64,000 nucleotides of DNA from Aspidiotus rigidus (taxonomy: Eukaryota; Arthropoda; Insecta; Hemiptera; Diaspididae): assembly GCA_035079385.1 (NCBI GenBank), contig JAVHKY010000054.1, positions 14,116,501-14,180,500 of the forward strand, given 5' to 3'. Of the stretch, positions 50,266-62,189 are shown piece by piece (the first letter of the stretch is position 1; each line of letters starts with the position of its first letter). The position numbers and the translations under genes were made by a program. The notes below the pieces were generated by a model that saw only the letters and a list, made by a program, of their open reading frames with translations, was not told where the DNA came from and made no database searches.

Positions 50266-50974
50266 CAGGGAACCTGTTTTATGGGGAGCTTTTTGAGAAA
50301 TTTGCTGTCTGCCGTGCGCCGTCCAGCAAAAAACTTGAAAAAATTTCGACTGTCGAGCCATATATGATAGGAGGGGGACTTGGAAAAATTTCGACTCTCG
50401 AGCCATATATGACAGGAGGGGGACTTGAAAAAATTTCGATTCTCAAGCTATATATGATATGAAAGGGACTAGGAAAAATTTCAACTCTCGAACTATCAAA
50501 TATAGCTGGAGATTCGAGAAAAATTTAGACTCTCGTTTAACTTCGTTAAGGAAGCCGTCGTTTTTTTCTAAGTTTTTCGCTGGACGGCGCACGGCAAATT
50601 TCTCAAAAAGCCCCCCATAAAACAGGTTACCTGTTAAAATGTTGACTCTCAAGCCATAATTATATGATAGGAGAGGGACTTAGAAAAATTTCGACTCTCG
50701 AGCTATATATGATAGGAGGGGGACTTGGAAAAATTTCGACTCTCAAGCTATATATGATATGAAAGGGACTAGGAAAAATTTAAACTCTCGAACTATCATA
50801 TATAGCTGGAGATTCGAGAAAAATTTAGACTCTCAAACTATATTATACTAGGCTTATAGTAGGTCTAGGTCTTCTTTATACTAGCTTTATCTAGGTCTAG
50901 GCTTCCTTGAATTTTCAATACCAAATCCCATTTGACTCATAAAACAGGTTCCCCGCATTCCTCGTTTAACTTTT

Positions 50975-52765
50975 GAGCAGAAACAAAGCCTTGTAGAAAA
51001 AAAGCACCTCAGTTAAAAAGTATTGCCCATGAAATTTCCTTCAACATGGCATAATTTGATATGCGCAAAAACTTACAGTGTTCCCATTACAGCCACTTGA
51101 ATATTTGCTGTTTCTTGGTATTTTCTGATTTTTCTTGTCATTGATGGATTTTTTATGAGTAGAAGTCGCTGAATCTGAATATATGGGTAACTTTTTGATA
51201 CAACCCCTTTTATAGGGGAAATTGGGGAAACAACGCCGCGCGTGATTTTCAATGGAAACGAGCGGGATTTTTGTCACTGTATAGACTTTCGATACTGTAT
51301 GTGACATATATACTACAGATGTAAGAGTAAAATGAATACAAATTTGAAGGGGGGAAAAAAAAACAATTCAATTATATGTGGAGCATCGAATCTACCTATC
51401 TGCGAAAAATGAATTGCCTAGCAAAGTGGAAGAAAACAACGATTCAATCTTACATGAATAAACCTCGCCTCTTTCAACGACCGAACCTCAGGCTAGACAT
51501 CCAAATTCTCGATAAAACTGATGTAAGGTAACTGACATAAGTTGGACGTTAGACAAGATAAATCAATTTGCCGAAAAGTAAATATGGCGGTCCATGTCCT
51601 CACTCGTTATCATAGGGCTCTATATACAGTACACACATGTGCAATGAAGATCAGCGTGAAAATCTTAATACCTATAGCAAATTGGAAGAACTTGATCGCC
51701 CTTTGCGCGCCGTACGCCACCCGGCAAAAAACTTGGAAAAATGTCGACTCTCGAGTTATTATGATAGAAGGAGACTTACAAAAATTTCGACTCTCGAGCT
51801 ATATATGATAGGAACATGGCTTAAAAACATTTCGACCTTCGAGCTATATATGATAGAAGGAGGACTTGGAAAAATTTTGACTCTTCAGCTATATATGATA
51901 GGAGGGGACTTGAAAAAATTTCAACCTCCGAGCTACATATAATAGGAAGTGGACTTGGAAAAATTTTCACTCTTGACCTATATATTTTGGAGTCCCTAAA
52001 ATAGGTCCAGGTTACTGATGACAACCTACTTTGAAATCCCCGTTGTATCATATTATAGCTCGGAGGTTGAAATTTTTTCAAGTTCCCTTTCCATCATATA
52101 CAGCTCGGGAGTCAAAATTTTTCCAAGTCCCTCTCCTGTCATATATAGCTCGAGAGTCAAAAAAAATTTATACTCTCTCGCTATATTATACTAGGCTTAT
52201 AGAAGGTCTAGGCCTTCTTTATACTAGCTTTATACTAGGTCTAGGCCTCTTGAATTCTCAATACTAAATCCAATTTGACTCATAAAACAGGTTCCCTGCG
52301 TCCCTCGTTTAACTTTGTTAAGGAAGCTGTTGTTTTTAAGTGTACGTAGTGGAAGTAAGGGAAATATTGTAATTTTCTCAAATTATACCATCAAACAAAA
52401 AATATGTAGGTGTGAAACATTTTTCAACAAATGAATTTTTTTGGAAAAAGCTTTGTGTCAACTCAATAATGAAAATAATGAAAAAAACAGTCGACATTCT
52501 GCCTCCCCCAATTTCATCTATAAAAGGGGTGGTATCAAAAAGTTACCCATATAATATTCAGATTTAGCGACTTCTACTCGTAAAAAATCCATCAATTACA
52601 AGAAAAATCAGAAAATACTAAGAAACAGCAAATACCGGCATTCAAGTGGCTGTAATGGCAACACAGTAAGTTTTTGCGCATATCGAATTATGCCATTTTA
52701 AAGGAAATTTTATGGGCAATACTTTTTAACTGAGGTGTTTTTTTTCTACAAGGTTTTGTTTCTGC
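50975..52765. repeat. Inverted repeat with about 260-bp arms around repeat-family sequence
   Basis: The left arm (about 50975-51235) and right arm (about 52505-52765) are reverse complements with scattered differences. Shared blocks are 'cagaaacaaagccttgtaga', 'agtattgcccatgaaatttcc', 'ttacagccacttgaat', 'gatggattttttatgagtag' and 'gggtaactttttgata'. Part of the same block ('ggtaactttttaatccgacc') recurs at 48311. The loop contains the 45-bp-type units at 51740-52160. Confidence 0.7.
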
Positions 52766-54136
52766 ACGCCTCTATTACCTTGAGAGTCGAGTCATTATCC
52801 ACATCCACATCATCACATGCGTCTATAATCGTTGACTAGATGAAGTTTCCTTCGGGTGAAGTTTTTTCTATTTTCTTTCTTTTTCTTAGTCCAGAGCAAA
52901 TATTATCCAACTATTTTGGTAAGGACCCTGCGCGCGTTGTCTCAACAATGAAATACCCGTCAGGGATACGAAAGAAAAAACATTACGGGGTGGAAACAGC
53001 GAGGAACACACTGTCCAGTCAGCTTCGGAAGCAGAGTTCGAAATTTTATCAAACCCCTCCTCTAAATGTATTTAAGCGAATAATTTTTTCAAACTGACGG
53101 TACAAAAATCCAAGCGTGGACGGTCTCTATTCCTCCGTGAAACGTGAGACTGAATCTGGCCCTGTATTTCGAAGTCAAAATCTTGAATCTTTTTAAACGC
53201 TTTCTCTATAGATATTCTGAGTTCCCCTAAAGACGTCATAATCCGCCCGCTGATCGGATGTCAAGGTTTCCCTATACCTTCACAATGTGAACGTAAACAG
53301 TATAATGTGTGTCTAGAAGTTCGGAGCAACTCCCTTTTCTTCTTTTCCTCTATAAGAATCGGACCTAGAAATTTTTCCAATTTCCTCTTCGGAGAGATTC
53401 CAGCCAGCAGAAATGGAATGACGTCATAATTCGGACGCGGACTGCAGGGTTTTTCCATATTCGTGAAGCCTCACGAGGTTATTTGGACGTGAGAATTTAA
53501 ACGAAAAAATATTTCAAGTCCGTTGACGAGACTATCAAAAAAAGATTGAAAAGTCTTTGAGCACACACTCTTAAATCAAAAACAATTAAATTTCATCGGG
53601 CTAATGTGTCGGCGGAACCTCCAACTTTGTTATTCTAACTGGACTTCTAGTACTACTGAGGTACCTAGACATAATGAATAAAATTTCACTTTGTTAACCC
53701 CCTGATTTCGAGACAAAATGATAAACAACTTGACGCTGAAAAATGAATTTATTTAGATCCACTATTCAGATACGGGGTATTATAATATATTACACGAAGT
53801 GATTACAAGCTTTGCTATATAACATAATTAAATTTCAAAACGTTTTACTCTTCTCGAACGAGAAAGTACAACACTTCGAGGAAAGATGAGTAAAACACGA
53901 CTTTCTACGATACATCGGTAACGTAAAATACCGGCAATATAAATAATCCTAGAGAGCTAGAAGAGATTTTCTTCAATAAATATAGAAAAGATCTCTTACA
54001 GCCTACGAAGATAATGAGAATAAAATTCGGTATAAAAATAAGAAGTGTAGAATCTAATTAAGAAGAAGAGAAGGAGGAATTGAACGCGAAAACAACAAAA
54101 ATTATAACAATCTAAATCTAGGACTATATATTGTTC
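52766..54136. other. Intergenic stretch with weak repeat-family fragments; 3' UTR of cyclin J at the right
   Basis: Family-like pieces lie at about 53085-53500 (a CRE octamer at 53419-53426 and 'gaaatttttccaatttcctc'). From about 53740 to 54136 the minus strand is probably the cyclin J 3' UTR. No gene recognised; the frame at 52840-53097 has no family features. Confidence 0.45.
53748..53753 (-). terminator. Candidate poly(A) signal of cyclin J
   Basis: TTTATT on the plus strand, AATAAA on the minus strand, about 385 nt after the cyclin J stop. Confidence 0.4.
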
Positions 54137-56197
54137 TTATTCATCGTCTAACATTTCTCTTCGCGATTTCAAAGAGCACGGAGAACTATTTTCAGTTTCG
54201 TAGCCATGATCAGGCGATTCATCCAGCTTCCGTTTTCTCTGCTGTTGGTTACGTTCTCTAAACCTACAAAAATATACAATTAGAACTGAGGTCAAGAGTT
54301 TTCCACACAAAATATCGTTCGTTACAAAATAAAATGTGGAAACACGAAGATAAGCCGTCTTTCAGGATGGAGTTCCTTCCGTTTTCCAATTCCTGAAACT
54401 AGGTCTCAGTCCCCGACCTCTCGGAATCACAATTTGAATTGGTAAAAAGTGTTCATAGCTTCCTAGGTCCACAGAATGAGCAAAGTTTTTTTAGCCGGAC
54501 GGAGACGAGAGAAAAGACTTCAAAGTAGGTCTTAGCCCCCGCCACCATTGGAACTACGCTTTTTCATTCCCCTTTTCTTTGGATTCAGAAATTCATTCAA
54601 GCTCCTAAACTAGGTATAGGACAAGAAGATTTTCTGAGGATGTACAATTGTACCTCCAACAAATATAATAGCGAGTTCTCTGCTTATCATCTTCGAGGTA
54701 GGCCTACCATGAGAGGTACGAGGGTTTTAATTTTATGCTCTCAATGCGTTTAGGTAGGGTTCATCTTTTCGTCCAATTTCTCGATTTGATGACCATGATC
54801 ACTGTAGTACACCGTTTGCCTTTCTCTCGGGAATTCTCCACACTCGAGTTCTTAGAATATAATATTGAGAACGAGAACATCTCACTATTTACAAGGTACC
54901 GCACTTCCTCAAACCTAACAAGGAAGATGATTTCAAGAAAACGACTGAGGTGAAAAAACTAAAAAGCAAAAATCAATTTTTTCACTTAGATACCTACTAC
55001 GACTTTCCCAGAGACGAGTACAAAAATTTCAATTCTTCCTACATGAGTTTCTAGCATCGTAAAGATATTGTCTACAACGGATATCCAAGGGGAAAAGATA
55101 TTTACTTTATTAATCGGGTAGCGCAATCTTTGAGTTCGTCTTCGGTGTACCCCGAAATACGTTCTAATTTTTTCGGCCACGACGGATTCATTTTGAATGT
55201 TTTTCTAACAGATAATATAGAACTGGCAGCTACGAGTGACGGAGGAAGCTCGATCAAATCATCATCTAGAATTTTCAAAATCAAATTAGTTCTCCTAATC
55301 AAGATAAATTTCATTCCTCGTTGGCGACTATTTTCATACCTTCAAGGGTTACATCCAGATAATCATTAACGGAATTTCTAATAATATTGTACACATATCG
55401 AAAATTGGAACAATTCTGACAAATATCTTGAGGAGCGATTGCATATTCCATAAAATATTCGGCAAAATGTAACGCCGTCGGCATCGTTAATTTCCATTTG
55501 AAATGCTTTAATATCGCACCTTCGAAAGAAATGATATCAGTTTTCGTATACACGTTCTCTAAATATTCGTTGATTTCTGAAATTCTAGGGACGTTTGCAT
55601 CTCGTTCAGAAAATTTTCCTGGAATAGAAGAGTACCTCACGATAACAACTCCAATGTTGAGAAATTTTCTCAATTACCTGAGTTAGAAACTACGCTTTAC
55701 CGGCTAGAATAAAACAGATCATAGCAACAAGTGTGAGCTTCTCCGGATGTATTGAATGCGCATCCATAAAATAATCTAGTAAGAATACGGCCAGGTGTAG
55801 GGTAACTCGACAAAACTTAACTTCTTTAAATACTTTCCGCAGCCAGTGTATCATGCTACTTCGAAATTCAAACTGCATAAAACGAGCAAAAATTAATACA
55901 GTAATAGACCAACATTTACCTGTAAGGAATGAAAAGCAAACCCCCGGCACGTCTTCGAAAATCAATGGTCGATCATTATTCCGGGGGTAAGATAAGTAAT
56001 ATAAAATTCACCCAGTTTTCGACACGTAATACTATTCATTGCTACATGGAATCTGCAATATTACTCTGCGTTTAGAATACCTGCGGAGACTTCCATCCAA
56101 AAGTTGATCTTTCTCTTTCGAGAAATTTCAGTCGTTCGTATATATCGGCTTTATATTCCACTGGATACCAACCATAATCGGACGGATCTGTTATCAT
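54137..56197 (-). CDS. CycJ: Cyclin J
   Basis: Five exons, right to left: 56197-56081, 55872-55701, 55618-55340, 55265-55106, 54263-54137, giving 284 residues with matching phases. The first cyclin fold starts at about residue 40. It has the family signature LHLAVFLLDYFMD (64-76), followed by LTLVAMICFILAGKFSERD, ILKHFKWKLTMPTALHFAEYF, and a second fold with PPSLVAASSILSVRK and WPKKLERISGYTEDEL. The order matches vertebrate cyclin J and Drosophila CycJ. The last exon adds a basic tail (FRERNQQQRKRKLDESPDHGY). It is split off by an 842-bp intron whose donor, ATAAA|GTAAAT in one reading, coincides with an in-frame TAA if not spliced, so a shorter 243-residue form is possible. CycJ acts with Cdk in oogenesis and early embryos in flies; the role here is inferred. 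Confidence 0.88.
54264..55105 (-). other. Last cyclin J intron, with repeat-family traces
   Basis: Pieces such as 'gaaactaggtctcagtccccgacc' (54395-54420) and 'aagctcctaaactaggtata' (54599-54618) resemble the dispersed family. No coding content recognised. Confidence 0.45.
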
Positions 56198-56896
56198 GAC
56201 GAAATAATCTGGCGAACTTGGAAATTTTTTTTAGCGTTTTAGCTTATTATCCGCTAACAATATACGAAATAAATATCTGCAGAGGTCGGCTCGTCGCTAT
56301 AGTGCACAGCCAAGAATTTTCCTTTGATCAACTATCTAAATTATATGAGTTTATTCTATTTCATTGTCCAAGCAATATGAGAGCGAACCTTCGAAGAGGT
56401 ATAATTCACTGGATTGAAGTCCCACGTTTTTTTATCTAAAAACGAGATCCGCTGATCGCAAAATAAGGGTCGTAGGCTATATTAAAGGATAAACAATTAA
56501 TATGCAAGTAGAAACGTGCTTCATAGGTTGAGGTTTAATTCGATAATTCACCGCAATCAGTGCTGCTTTCTAATTGGTCTTTTCTAATCGAAGGCTAGAG
56601 ATAAGAGATGGTCAACTGATAAGAGGCCGGTGACAATGGTGTTATCGCTGGAAGTCTTGTGAGAACTCATACAGAATGATTTTTCCTACCCTTATCGCGT
56701 AAATCTATAATCAACCCCACTCATAAAAATCTTACGCAAGCTCTGTTTTACGAACAATTATTTATTGGTTCATCCATACAAATATTTCAAAACAAAACAC
56801 AACCGAGAAGAGGATAAAAAAAAAATCATTCAACGAGATAATACGAAAATATCGGATTATAAAAATACAAATACGGTATAGGCGTAAAAAATTTAC
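56198..56896. other. Gap between cyclin J start and AGBL5 stop
   Basis: Both genes lie on the minus strand, so this holds the AGBL5 3' UTR and the cyclin J promoter. AATAAA on the minus strand at 56766-56761 is the likely AGBL5 poly(A) signal. Nothing else recognised. Confidence 0.45.
56761..56766 (-). terminator. Candidate poly(A) signal of AGBL5
   Basis: AATAAA on the minus strand 131 nt after the stop. Confidence 0.45.
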
Positions 56897-59800
56897 TTAT
56901 AAAATTTTCGATTTTCTACGTTTCTTGTTCGGCGGGCGAGCACTTGTATTCGCGTTACCCGATGGACTCGATTTTTTTTCTATTTTACGTTTGATGGTGC
57001 TCCATCCGGAAAATTCGCCTCGAGTTTGTCGCATCTCTTTTTCGAGTTTATAAGACGCTTCAAATACTGTCTTCTTTTTCCTTAATGGAATATTCTTCTT
57101 CTTTGGCTTCGATGACAGCTTACCGACTGGACTTTGTTTTTTCATCAAACTAGTAATCGCCGTATTCGTTAGAATACCGCACTTGTTTAGAGGATGTAAA
57201 ATATTCGTTGCATTCGAACCCGTGGCGAGAGACACCACTCCCAACGACGACTCTTTTCTATCTGCTGACGCAGACTGACAAGACTGTCTCTTCAATGATA
57301 AAAATTTGCGATTTTTAGCTGCGTAATTCTTGTTCATCGGTTTACTTCCTCTCTGAAACAAACGACGGTAGTTCAGCTAGCGATCCTGAAAATAATTAGT
57401 GTTATGTCACCGACATTGCGGACAATGACCAAAACAAAACAATAAAAAGGGTGAGAAAGCGATTTTGAACTTTCAACAGTCAGAGAAAACTTGCGAAGCG
57501 AAACTATCACATTGATATCAAAATTAGCAGTTAGAACAATCGCATTACAATAAAATTCTAAAAAATTACCTGCATCACAGCAATACTTTGTCGCATCTTC
57601 ATACTTGGCTGATTTTGTAAGCTTTTCGCGAGAAGTGCTTCACTTCGTAAAGATTCCTTTAATCCATTGACTGTTTTGTACTGTGATAACTGCAATCGAC
57701 TGTTAGGATTACATCCTATTAGATCCAATATAGATACACACAGCGCTCGACCAACCTACAAAATGCACCGAATTGTTTGTTAATAGAATTCGTTCTTCAA
57801 ATTTTCTTGTTCATCGACAGCCAGGAAAATCTTCTCACTTCTTCATAAATTTGAGGAGTATACTTCGGTGGTACCAAAACTGGGTGAACAATATGTTTTC
57901 CTAACGGTCTTGGAGTGGGAGGAATTATATTAACAATGCAACCAGTGTTATAGTTACATTCAAGAGTATAACTTTTGATCAGACCAGTGTACTTCAACAC
58001 GGCAACTCGTCCAGAACCTTCTCTACTCAGTCCGTCTCGTCGATCTCTGTAAAAAAAAGATATTATCGTGTTTCAAGATGGACTAGACTTCTTGTACCGA
58101 AAAATATCATTTCAATCAATAAGGATAAAATATAAAATACTTTGACTAAGAATCGATCGAATTAAGAACACACCAAGTACAATTCTTGTATTCTACATAA
58201 TGGACTAAAAACTAGGATACTCGAAGAATCGGAAATACACCCGATATAAAATTCAAAGGATGGTTTCCAAAGCATTCTTAAAATTTTGGCATAATATTTC
58301 ATCAAGTTCTAAGGTTATGGTTATAATTCTACAAATGCACCACGCCTATTCTCGACATTTTTAAATCAATAAAACGAAAGTTCACTATCGACTTAGTTCA
58401 TAAATGATAGTTTTAGAAAGATAATCCAAAATTAAAAGTTCAAAAAATTCATAATTTAAAGAATTTGAAAACAAGATATCTTTTAACTTACAAGATTCTA
58501 ATCCAACAACTAACCTCGTATACATATTTCTTTTCGAAAAATTGCACTGGTTATAATGGAAATTTGGATTATTGATAGATAATAACTTTGGTAACAGCAT
58601 ACAATCGACTTTATCGTTAACGTTATCGAAATGGTTTCCGTACATAAAGATCCCTGCAACGATGAGACAATACAAATAAAAATAATATTTTTGAATCAAG
58701 TTTACAATGATATGCAGAGAGTTAACTCGTGCGAATACCTTTCTTCGAAGCGTGTCCGTGAAAATCCACGTACAAATAAAGACCTGAATCAGTTTGACGC
58801 TTATTTCCTTCGATATTACTTCGCGATAATCGTCGAGTTTTTATAAATTTCTTGCGTATGTTCGAGTTTTCTTTACTAGGAGAAAGTGAAGGTAGATTCG
58901 GTAACGACGAGGACATACTTATAGAAGGAACCACAGTCTCCAGGCTGGTTTGCCTCGCAATTCCGACATTTTCTTCAGCCATTGAGATTTCGGCGACTTT
59001 ATCATTAAGATTATCAGTATCTGAAAAAATTCGAATATCGCTATCCTCCCGTGAGGGAGTACTTTCTGCGATAATGGTTGAAGACGAGGCGCTGGCAGCA
59101 TCAGATAAAAGTTCGGAAGACTCTTTTCTTACACTTAAGTCGTTAGGTACTGCATCAGTCGGTGAATTCGTGCAAGAAGAAAAGTAGGAAATTTCAAACG
59201 GTTTGGGTTCTTCAACACTCTCTGATTGGAGATTATCTAGCGTTTCATCCGCGATTTCGTCACCGAAATGGTAATACAAAATTAGGGCCCTGTCGAAGGT
59301 ACAAGCAAATTCAGAATATGATCCAAAAAATGCATAAAAAACAGAAAGCAATTTTACCTAGCAGCGAATACTGAAGGATGAAGAACGAATGATGGATTCA
59401 AATAAAGTCTGTTCAGATTCACTCCTCGAGTATCCGTGCGATAGAATCCTTTCGAAACACCATCTGGATTCAACATTGGTATTATTTTAAAAACGAACGT
59501 TTTCCGCAAAATTATCGCAACTGGATCAGTTTTATTGAGCAGAGAACTGAGAACACCATTCATGACGAAACTGGACGGTGTTTCGCCAGGATGAACTCGA
59601 GCGCTAAGAAATATTACCTGAAAAAAAAATGTTGGATGGTTAAAAACTTAGTTTTACATGAAAAGTCGACGAAAAAGTAATTATTGAAGCCATATATACT
59701 TTTTTCCCTTTGAATAAATGTGGTCTTTCCGTATCTTTATCCGGAAACAAGTCACGTAATCTTGGTTCTCGTTCTTTCATAATACCGTGATGAGAAGAAA

Positions 59801-61043
59801 TCGTGATAAGATCGATTGGTCTACTTTCCAGTGACATGATTACACATTCACGATGATAATAAATATCATCCAGGTCCGCTTCTGTGATTTACAGGGTACA
59901 GCGAGTGTGAGTCAAGAGAAAATCAAAATGCAGGGCTAATGAAAAAATACTGAATCCACATCATACCCATCGGATTCGGACAAATATTCATCTTCTTCAG
60001 AATCAAATCGTGTTGTTTGAAAGAATTTTGTAAGTCGACGAACGAATAGGGATATGTAAATGCGAAATACGTTGTTGAACAAAGGTTCTCCAAAGTTCGG
60101 TAACCAAAACTCAATAAATTCTTCTTAAGCTAGATTAAATGATATTTTAAAAAGTTATGATTTGATATCTATCGTTTGATGACACAGATTCTCAGGACTT
60201 ACATCAAATGAAAGACATTCGCGAACTCGTTCCCAACGATTTGAGCCTGGTATCGTCTTAAATACAGGAGCCATTCCTTGCTTGTACAATTTACCTTGTT
60301 TATTGAGATTTACGACGTTCAACTTGACATCAGTGCAAGGAGTACCACCTGTGATACAGATGAGAAATCATACATTTATAATGAGAACCTCAAGAAATTC
60401 GAAGTAAAAGACAAACACATATGAATAAATAAACATCCAGGTACAGTAATGAGATGGGAAAATTTTAGCGTTCATCAAAACATCTTGTATTGATCTTCGA
60501 TTTCAAAAGTCGACAGTTGAGGTTCGAGTGTTCCACAAATTAAAGTCAGCAAAGTACTCGAATATAATTCCAGTTACTCGGTGATTACGAGATACCTACT
60601 TTTACTCAGAAGAAGAAATTTTTAGTTTAAGAGACTTGAATTAGAAAAGATTGCATACGGTACCTGTGACACCAAAATGAAACCAAGATTTGTTGTTATT
60701 TTCAAACTCCGTATCAGCACAATCAGGCTTCGTCCAGATATTAAATTCACAATGTGGTATGCTCTTGTCCTGAGCTGGTTCACCTTAAAAGGGAGGAGAA
60801 TATGATGAAAGTTTTATTATCATTGAATAGTGGTGGATAAGGGTGGCAGTTAGGTTGGGAGGTATTCAATTGCATCATACGAGATGAGAATCATCCATAA
60901 AAATTTGCGCTGAGGTTTAGACAAAAAAATTTTTGTTGGCACAGATACTAACCACTTTCTTCTTGAGGAACTAATTCTACTCGAGCAATATTGCCAGAGT
61001 CGAAATTCGAGATGAATGTGAATCCTCCGCACTGAATACTCAT
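56897..61043 (-). CDS. AGBL5: Cytosolic carboxypeptidase 5 (tubulin deglutamylase)
   Basis: Eleven exons, right to left: 61043-60953, 60783-60664, 60348-60203, 60129-59967, 59881-59700, 59617-59358, 59289-58739, 58653-58515, 58046-57839, 57755-57570, 57352-56897, giving 833 residues in closed phase. The start [18 protein letters not shown] and [20 protein letters not shown] are the beta-sandwich domain typical of CCP5. The M14 peptidase domain shows zinc ligands in [11 protein letters not shown] (His243, Glu246) and in [10 protein letters not shown] (about His498), the [10 protein letters not shown] motif, and the catalytic Glu580 in [11 protein letters not shown] serine/acid-rich insert (about 335-485) separates the zinc ligands, as in the mammalian enzyme. 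The basic C-terminal tail ends [12 protein letters not shown]5 removes branch-point glutamates from tubulin side chains. The neighbouring zinc-finger gene is divergent. Confidence 0.95.
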
Positions 61044-62189
61044 GATAACATCATTCTTTACAATCACAGAAGGAATAAAATTTACAGGTTTAATCGAATT
61101 AAAAAAGAGACGACGAATAATAAACGAATAGAATTAGAGAAATAAATGAAATACGATTTATTCTATTAGATGATAACTTGATTAGTTGATTACGATTCTT
61201 GAATTCTTGATTACTGCTGCTGATTGCAAGTTTGCACGCAGTGTTGTAAAAAATGAAAATATATTATTATTATAAGATCCTTTAGCTCCGCTAAGAGCGC
61301 TATAGTCTGTCCGCAAATAGAATGGGTCACGTAAACAAACCCGCGAACCGCTTCCTCGCATCGTAATCAATTTTTTTTGCATGAAAGCGGGTCGCGGGTT
61401 TGTTTATGTGACCCATTCTATTTGCGGACAAACTATAATGCGCCATAATCTCGCACGATGTCGCACCCGCACGATAGAAAACTGACCGGAGAAAAAATAT
61501 TTAGCCTAAGTGGCAACACTGAACAATGCCTCAAGCAACACTGATAAGTGACAACACTGAATCATAGGTAGTAAACATTTACAGGACACTGCGCACCTAT
61601 CCTGGACTTCCTTCGTAATATTTGATGATCGACTATGAAAAATTCTTGAAATTATCCACATATTTATCCGTAAATGAAGGGTACTACGTTGATTGATTTT
61701 AGAGTATTGTGTCGCGATGGCTAAAGAAAATGACCGAACAATAGTGAGTCAATAAAGTAGGATGTATTTTTCCGTTCTGAAAAACTTCATCAGTTCGAAC
61801 ATTACGTTTCACCTCTTATCTATCTGCTCTGAGTTATGATTATGGTAATCACTCAATAATATTCTCTTCAGGTGAGTTTTGTACCAAGTTCTAATAGTGA
61901 ATAATTTTAACTGAATCATCTCTACATTCTCTAACCTGGAAAGTTCGAATTCGGTAATCCAATCTCTGATTACTTATTATCTTGATATCGCCATATCGCC
62001 ATTGTGATAATAACGGTTTCATCAGTATCAGATATTTAGATAGGGTATATTCCTTCGTAACAAACAATTTTAGGATGTTCGAAGACTGAAGCTCATTTGC
62101 AACGTGTACCATCTTGTATTTTGCTCGTTTTTTACGTGTTACTGTGGTTTGTTTTTGTAGACATAAATTTAAGCACGTCCATATTCAGC
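61044..62189. other. Divergent upstream region of AGBL5 and the zinc-finger gene
   Basis: It contains a strong palindrome at 61301-61437. It also holds a possible short two-exon ORF: ATG at 61717, nine codons to a GTGAGT donor at 61744, then an acceptor at 61870-61871 and ten more codons to a stop at 61902-61904. The ORF may be an upstream ORF or leader exons of the zinc-finger transcript. The pyrimidine-rich 62100-62188 ending ATATTCAG looks like the intron end before the zinc-finger start. Confidence 0.4.
61301..61437. repeat. Near-perfect palindrome, 53-bp arms, 31-bp loop
   Basis: The left arm (61301-61353) begins TATAGTCTGTCCGCAAATAG; the right arm (61385-61437) is its reverse complement with only a few differences. 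The arms include GGGTCAC and ACAAACCCGCG blocks and are GC-richer than the surroundings. TATA-type flanks could be a TA target duplication, so it may be a tiny MITE. It lies in the shared 5' region of two divergent genes. Confidence 0.75.

Larger units (their letters stand above)
48370..52345. repeat. Composite repeat island: dispersed family with 45-bp tandem units in both orientations
   Basis: The island is built from family modules in direct and inverted order. The block 'gggaacctgttttatgg...ccgtgcgccgtccagc' occurs at 48390-48443, again in the same orientation at about 50265-50325, and inverted at about 50580-50640. The core unit 'ctcgagctatatatgatagg' plus 'acttggaaaaatttcgactct' recurs many times (for example 48485-48545, 50340-50450, 50690-50800, 51745-51960) and in the opposite sense at 48710-48760, 50090-50260 and 52050-52160. 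Runs of 'cctagacctactata' type link modules. Open frames here translate the repeats and are not genes. Confidence 0.75.

Noticed and set aside
49969..50367. ORF of 132 aa on the plus strand (and overlapping minus-strand frames)
   Set aside because: It translates the 45-bp tandem repeat as a 15-residue periodic peptide; the frame is open only because 45 is a multiple of 3.
62097..62189. N-terminal extension of the zinc-finger protein with a hydrophobic segment
   Set aside because: It starts at TTG, is pyrimidine-rich and ends in an acceptor-like ATATTCAG; better read as intron.
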